NCBI GenBank assembly: GCA_905479595.1
Contig: CAJQND010000181.1
Coordinates: 1 to 9,310, forward strand
DNA length: 9,310 nt
Origin: an uncultured Hyphomicrobiales bacterium
GTDB taxonomy: Bacteria > Pseudomonadota > Alphaproteobacteria > Rhizobiales > CAJQND01
Direction of reading: 5' to 3'
Below the pieces are notes generated by a model. It saw only the letters and a list, made by a program, of their open reading frames with translations. It made no database searches and was not told the origin of the DNA. Both the position numbers and the translations under genes were made by a program. How positions within the stretch are numbered: the first letter of the stretch is position 1; each line of letters opens with the position of its first letter. Below, one piece after another: positions 6,467 through 9,310 of the stretch.

Positions 6467-7532
6467 AAAGCGGTGCAAATTTGCCTACTTTGAATGGCCC
6501 CAGATAGATCTTTGACTGCTTCACCGCCAAACTGGTTGAAACGGCGGCATTGTCTTTGTTGCCAGACAACATGCGGAACATATTCTTGGCCAGCGAGGCT
6601 TCCCCGCGTGACAGCTTGCCTGACGCTGCCAATCGGTCGAGCATTTTGTCGAGATTGACGATCTTTCCCGCCAGCTCCCCATTGAGCTTACCTTGCGCGT
6701 CAGCCACCAGCTCACCAGACATGCTGGCGCGAATTGGGGCGCGGGTCAGGTCCAACTGGTGGATTTGCAGCTTTCCGGTATTGGTGGCCCAAACTCGGGC
6801 AGTTTCGTTCAATCTTGCGGGCCACGGGAATGGCATCTCATCGAGTTTAGCTGAGAAAACAAAGCTGCCAAACGTTATTGGTCCACCATCAATTGGATCG
6901 CGCACCGGCCCATCATATGAAAACTTGTCAGCGATTGCCGCTATATCATAAGCAACTTTTCCATTTTGCGGCGGATCCGCGAAACGCCCATGGAGGTTCA
7001 GCTTTGTCGCCGTCAATGCGCCCGCCTTGGCTTGTTTCGCGCCTTTAAGGGTGCCTTGTAGGTTTTCGATCAGCAATGATGTTTCTGCAGGTGTGTCTTC
7101 AGAAAACAACACGCTCGCCAATGCCGGGTCATGGTTAGCGGCAATCGCAAAGCCGCCGCCCTCACTGGTGTTGATATCGAGATTGCTTGGGCCGGTAAAC
7201 TGGATCACCACCAGCCCGGGGCTGTACACTTGTGTCAGCGCAGTAATGTTACGGCTGGTGAGAACAACATCTGTTCCCCCGCCAACGCGTGAAAATTGTG
7301 CGGCATCGCAGCCCATTTCCACCCGGAACGGATAACCGCCCCAGCTTTGTTTGGCGCATTCAAGGCTAAGGCCAGATGCCTTCGCGCGCGCTTCCCACGC
7401 CGCATAACGTTGCTGTGATTGTGTGAAGGCGTAATACCAGAACGCCGACCAGCCGATGGCCAAAACAATCACCATCGCCAGGGGCGCAAGCATATACCAG
7501 GGCTTTGTGTCTTTGCTCATTGTGTCTGACAT
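6462..7532 (-). CDS. DUF2125 domain-containing membrane-anchored protein
   Basis: A 356-residue protein that I recognise as the alphaproteobacterial DUF2125 family, whose function is not established. One hydrophobic segment (about residues 13-36, LAPLAMVIVLAIGWSAFWYY) follows a short charged N-terminus and should act as an uncleaved signal anchor, leaving the rest in the periplasm. A family-like motif follows: C59 in LSLECA, then WGGYPFRVEMGC (64-75), where C59 and C75 could form a disulfide. The rest is rich in beta-strand-like and small-residue repeats (NITALTQVYSPGLVVIQF, ATKLNLHGRFAD, KLNGELAGKIVNLDK), reminiscent of AsmA-like or lipid-interacting beta proteins; this is a guess. The start is the ATG at 7532; an in-frame ATG at 7520 would be 4 residues shorter, and neither has a clear Shine-Dalgarno sequence. 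It is divergent from the ChaC-type gene and convergent with the FAD reductase. Confidence 0.85.
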   Translation of the reverse strand: MSDTMSKDTKPWYMLAPLAMVIVLAIGWSAFWYYAFTQSQQRYAAWEARAKASGLSLECAKQSWGGYPFRVEMGCDAAQFSRVGGGTDVVLTSRNITALTQVYSPGLVVIQFTGPSNLDINTSEGGGFAIAANHDPALASVLFSEDTPAETSLLIENLQGTLKGAKQAKAGALTATKLNLHGRFADPPQNGKVAYDIAAIADKFSYDGPVRDPIDGGPITFGSFVFSAKLDEMPFPWPARLNETARVWATNTGKLQIHQLDLTRAPIRASMSGELVADAQGKLNGELAGKIVNLDKMLDRLAASGKLSRGEASLAKNMFRMLSGNKDNAAVSTSLAVKQSKIYLGPFKVGKFAPLF

Positions 7533-7559
7533 TGTATTGCGGGTGAATTCGGTTAATAC
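7532..7559 (+). promoter_or_regulatory. Candidate promoter for the ChaC-type gene in the divergent gap
   Basis: The 62-base gap between the DUF2125 and ChaC-type starts must contain both promoters unless they begin inside genes. TTGTAT (7532-7537) and TAATAC (7554-7559), 16 bases apart, are the best plus-strand pair I see, putting the transcript start near 7566 and leaving room for the GGAG site. The match is weak. Confidence 0.25.
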
Positions 7560-7583
7560 CTAGCGGCAGTTTGTTTCCCTGCT

Positions 7584-7587
7584 GGAG
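7584..7587 (+). promoter_or_regulatory. Ribosome binding site that decides the ChaC-type start
   Basis: GGAG lies 7 bases before the ATG at 7595 and 4 bases before the ATG at 7592. It argues against the longer TTG start at 7571, which would put the site inside the coding region. Confidence 0.6.
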
Positions 7588-7594
7588 TGCAATG

Positions 7595-8137
7595 ATGACG
7601 GAAAACTGGGTCTTTGGCTACGGTTCATTGATGTGGAAACCGGGTTTTGAGCATATCGAAGCCCGCCCGGCATTATTGCGCGGCGCGCATCGCCAGCTCT
7701 GCGTTTATTCCTATGTGCATCGCGGCACGCCGGAGCGCCCGGGCCTCGTTTTGGGCCTTGACCGGGGCGGGGCCTGCCGGGGCCTTGCGTTCAAAGTAGC
7801 AGATGAACGCTGGCCTGACGTTGTGGAGTATCTGCGAGCCCGTGAGCAGGTGACCATGGTCTACCGGGAAACCCGCACATCCATTGAACTCACCGGGCCC
7901 GACAAACGCAAAGTACCAGCCCTCGTTTTCATGGTTGACCGTTCCCATGAACAATATGCCGGCGCGCTCAGCGTTGCAGAGCAGGTGAAGTGGGTAAACG
8001 GGGCGGTAGGCCGTTCGGGCAAAAACCCGGAATATGTGCTCAACACCGTAGAACATATGCGCGAATCTGGCATCCACGACCCACGCCTTGAAGAACTTGC
8101 AAACCTGTTAGCCGCCGAAGCTCAGCCAGGCTCTTGA
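7595..8137 (+). CDS. Glutathione-specific gamma-glutamylcyclotransferase, ChaC type
   Basis: Cytoplasmic enzyme of the ChaC family, which cleaves glutathione to 5-oxoproline and Cys-Gly. From ATG 7595 the product is 180 residues, typical for the family. The N-terminal substrate-binding motif is WVFGYGSLMWKPGF, with YGSL at residues 9-12. The probable catalytic glutamate is E84 in EYLRAREQV, close to the position reported for human ChaC2 (E83 from memory). Other family stretches are AFKV, VPALVFMVD and GKNPEYVLNTVEHMRESGIHD near the C-terminus. A TTG at 7571 or the adjacent ATG at 7592 would lengthen it by 8 or 1 residues; the GGAG site favours the ATGs. It is divergent from the DUF2125 gene, an arrangement I recall from other Rhizobiales, and convergent with the AraC-family gene. 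Older names link chaC to a calcium/proton antiporter, but no chaA or chaB is present here. Confidence 0.92.
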   Translation: MTENWVFGYGSLMWKPGFEHIEARPALLRGAHRQLCVYSYVHRGTPERPGLVLGLDRGGACRGLAFKVADERWPDVVEYLRAREQVTMVYRETRTSIELTGPDKRKVPALVFMVDRSHEQYAGALSVAEQVKWVNGAVGRSGKNPEYVLNTVEHMRESGIHDPRLEELANLLAAEAQPGS

Positions 8138-8185
8138 CCTATAAACAGGCAGGAACAGTGACGGCCGTTTGTTCCTTGAACGGGC

Positions 8186-8206
8186 GTTGGCCGATAACCG
8201 GCTAAC
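8186..8206. repeat. Strong hairpin in the ChaC-type/AraC convergent gap
   Basis: GTTGGCCG (8186-8193) pairs with CGGCTAAC (8199-8206) over 8 bp with one G-T wobble and a 5-base loop (ATAAC). It lies 48 bases after the ChaC-type stop and 63 bases beyond the stop of the AraC-family gene, in the 132-base convergent gap. No T-run follows on either strand, so it is not a classical terminator, but its position between converging genes suggests a transcript-end or stability structure. A smaller GTTC-CTT-GAAC repeat sits just before it (8171-8181). I see no ORF or other signal in this gap. Confidence 0.45.
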
Positions 8207-8269
8207 ATCCGGGTTGGGTACAAAGCGACTATGGATCATGGGTGCACTAAAATCCGCTCCTGGCCCTGT

Positions 8270-9283
8270 TCAAACATCGCGTTGATGGTACCGATTTGGT
8301 GAAACCCCCATTCTTGACTTGAAAGCTCTTGAAAAGTGGGATGGACTCGAATAGCCGAGAGCATAAGTGGTCTCTGTAACCGTTGCGACGCCTTCACTCA
8401 GCATCTCACAAGCGCGCCTCATCTTAATTTCTTGGAGCAGTTCCCTGAAACTGACGCCTTCAGCGTCCAGTCTGCGCTGCATAGTCCGCGTACTGGTGCC
8501 CAAAGCCATTGCTACCTTGTCGATGCTCAAATTCACGGATCCAAGCCTTAACCGAAGTTCACTTGTCAAGATTTCAAGGTAGTTCTTTGGTGGCCCGCCC
8601 TGATACTCGCGCCATAAATCGGGTTTTGTAATGATTGATGCACCATCCGATGTTTCGTTCGCCGCATTTAATAACGCGCAATCAAACCCGATTTCGATGC
8701 AATGGTGATTAAAGATGACGGGACAGCCAAATGCGTCACTAATTTCTGAATCAGGCTGGGGCTTTTCGATGTCGAGTGCCAGGTATTTAGGGGTCCAAGA
8801 AGCACCCAGATAATGACGTGGGATGCTCAACACTACGCCCGCAGCTGAGATCGCTACGTTGGCGTAAGTATGTGATTTCCGTTCGCCAAAGCAATATCCA
8901 AATCGCGCAATTCCACGTTCTTCAACCAAGTAAAGAGCGTCAACGTTTGCATGCATCACAATCGTAGCAATAGCTCTCTCAATTGCCATTCGCAGCGTCG
9001 GCGCGGATAGTATGTATTGTCCCCAAAGGCCATATTCGCGCACAGACAGGAACTTTGAAAGTTGTATTCCGAGCAATCCGTCGCCTGAAATCTTAGCCGC
9101 TGTGTCGATGAACTTATCGATTGCTATTTCTGGTACAAACTCTCGTCGACAATCCTCAGTTGAGGGCGGAAGACAGGCTTTTTCCAGGCATCTGCTTAGC
9201 GCGCGTTCGCCGAGCGCTTTATGAACGAAATCTGGAATTGAACCCAAAGCTTCGATAGTCGTCATTGCAGGAATGTTGGACAT
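8270..9283 (-). CDS. AraC-family transcriptional regulator with N-terminal Arabinose_bd-type domain
   Basis: A 337-residue regulator. The N-terminal portion (about 20-210) resembles the Arabinose_bd/OruR-type ligand-sensing domain that begins these proteins (VPEIAIDKFIDTAAKISGD, LSVREYGLWGQYILSAPTLRMAIE). The C-terminal part (about 235-335) is the double helix-turn-helix DNA-binding domain. The first helix-turn-helix is near 252-273 (LSIDKVAMALGTSTRTMQRRL), and the second near 301-322 leads into the AraC signature ALGYSSPSHFSRAFKSRMGVSPNRYH (308-333). The ATG at 9283 is well supported by AGGGAG 8 bases upstream. Its effector and targets are unknown. Its left neighbour converges with it, so any regulated genes are more likely to lie beyond the right edge, often divergent in this class. 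By eye the gene is less GC-rich, with less biased codon use than the core genes, which fits accessory status, but I did not compute this. Confidence 0.92.
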   Translation of the reverse strand: MSNIPAMTTIEALGSIPDFVHKALGERALSRCLEKACLPPSTEDCRREFVPEIAIDKFIDTAAKISGDGLLGIQLSKFLSVREYGLWGQYILSAPTLRMAIERAIATIVMHANVDALYLVEERGIARFGYCFGERKSHTYANVAISAAGVVLSIPRHYLGASWTPKYLALDIEKPQPDSEISDAFGCPVIFNHHCIEIGFDCALLNAANETSDGASIITKPDLWREYQGGPPKNYLEILTSELRLRLGSVNLSIDKVAMALGTSTRTMQRRLDAEGVSFRELLQEIKMRRACEMLSEGVATVTETTYALGYSSPSHFSRAFKSRMGVSPNRYHQRDV

Positions 9284-9291
9284 ATCGAGTA

Positions 9292-9297
9292 CTCCCT
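9292..9297 (-). promoter_or_regulatory. Ribosome binding site of the AraC-family gene
   Basis: Read on the minus strand this is AGGGAG, 8 bases before the ATG at 9283. It is among the clearest Shine-Dalgarno sequences in the window and fixes the start. The promoter lies outside the window. Confidence 0.75.
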
Positions 9298-9310
9298 AAC
9301 AAACGCCAAA

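Noticed and set aside
7571..7594. Longer TTG start for the ChaC-type gene
   Set aside because: It would place the GGAG site inside the coding sequence and add residues (MFPCWSAM) not typical before the FGYGSL motif.

Overview
The window is a stretch of chromosome that looks like a core region from an alphaproteobacterium, most likely of the Rhizobiales/Hyphomicrobiales. This rests on family content (a DUF2125 protein, the divergent xerD and aroK-aroB-CorB block next to accA) and on gene order as I remember it, not on a search. Coding density is high. There are no rRNA or tRNA genes, CRISPR arrays or insertion sequences that I can see, and no gap above 160 bases.

Left part (1-2003, minus strand): a probable operon read right to left. 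It contains a 47-residue single-pass membrane peptide gene, xerD (tyrosine recombinase for chromosome dimer resolution) overlapping it, and accA (carboxyltransferase alpha subunit of acetyl-CoA carboxylase, cut by the left edge). A 7-bp inverted repeat lies between xerD and the accA ribosome binding site.

Middle part (2144-5161, plus strand): aroK and aroB overlap by 4 bases and encode two steps of the shikimate pathway. A CorB/CNNM-type membrane protein with CBS domains follows 7 bases later. A strong rho-independent terminator (5246-5267) closes this operon. The 140-bp gap between the two divergent operons (2004-2143) must hold both promoters.

Right part: an FAD-dependent reductase of the geranylgeranyl reductase type (plus strand) converges on a DUF2125 membrane-anchored protein (minus strand), with both stop codons inside a small inverted repeat. 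The DUF2125 gene is divergent from a ChaC-type gamma-glutamylcyclotransferase gene (glutathione turnover). That gene converges on an AraC-family regulator gene whose own promoter and probable targets lie beyond the right edge.

Most of the window is ordinary housekeeping sequence, and I do not see a convincing new multi-gene system. The items worth a second look are the small membrane ORF overlapping xerD, the SD-less and possibly leaderless aroK start, the hairpin in front of accA, the atypical active-site region of the FAD reductase, and the orphan AraC regulator.
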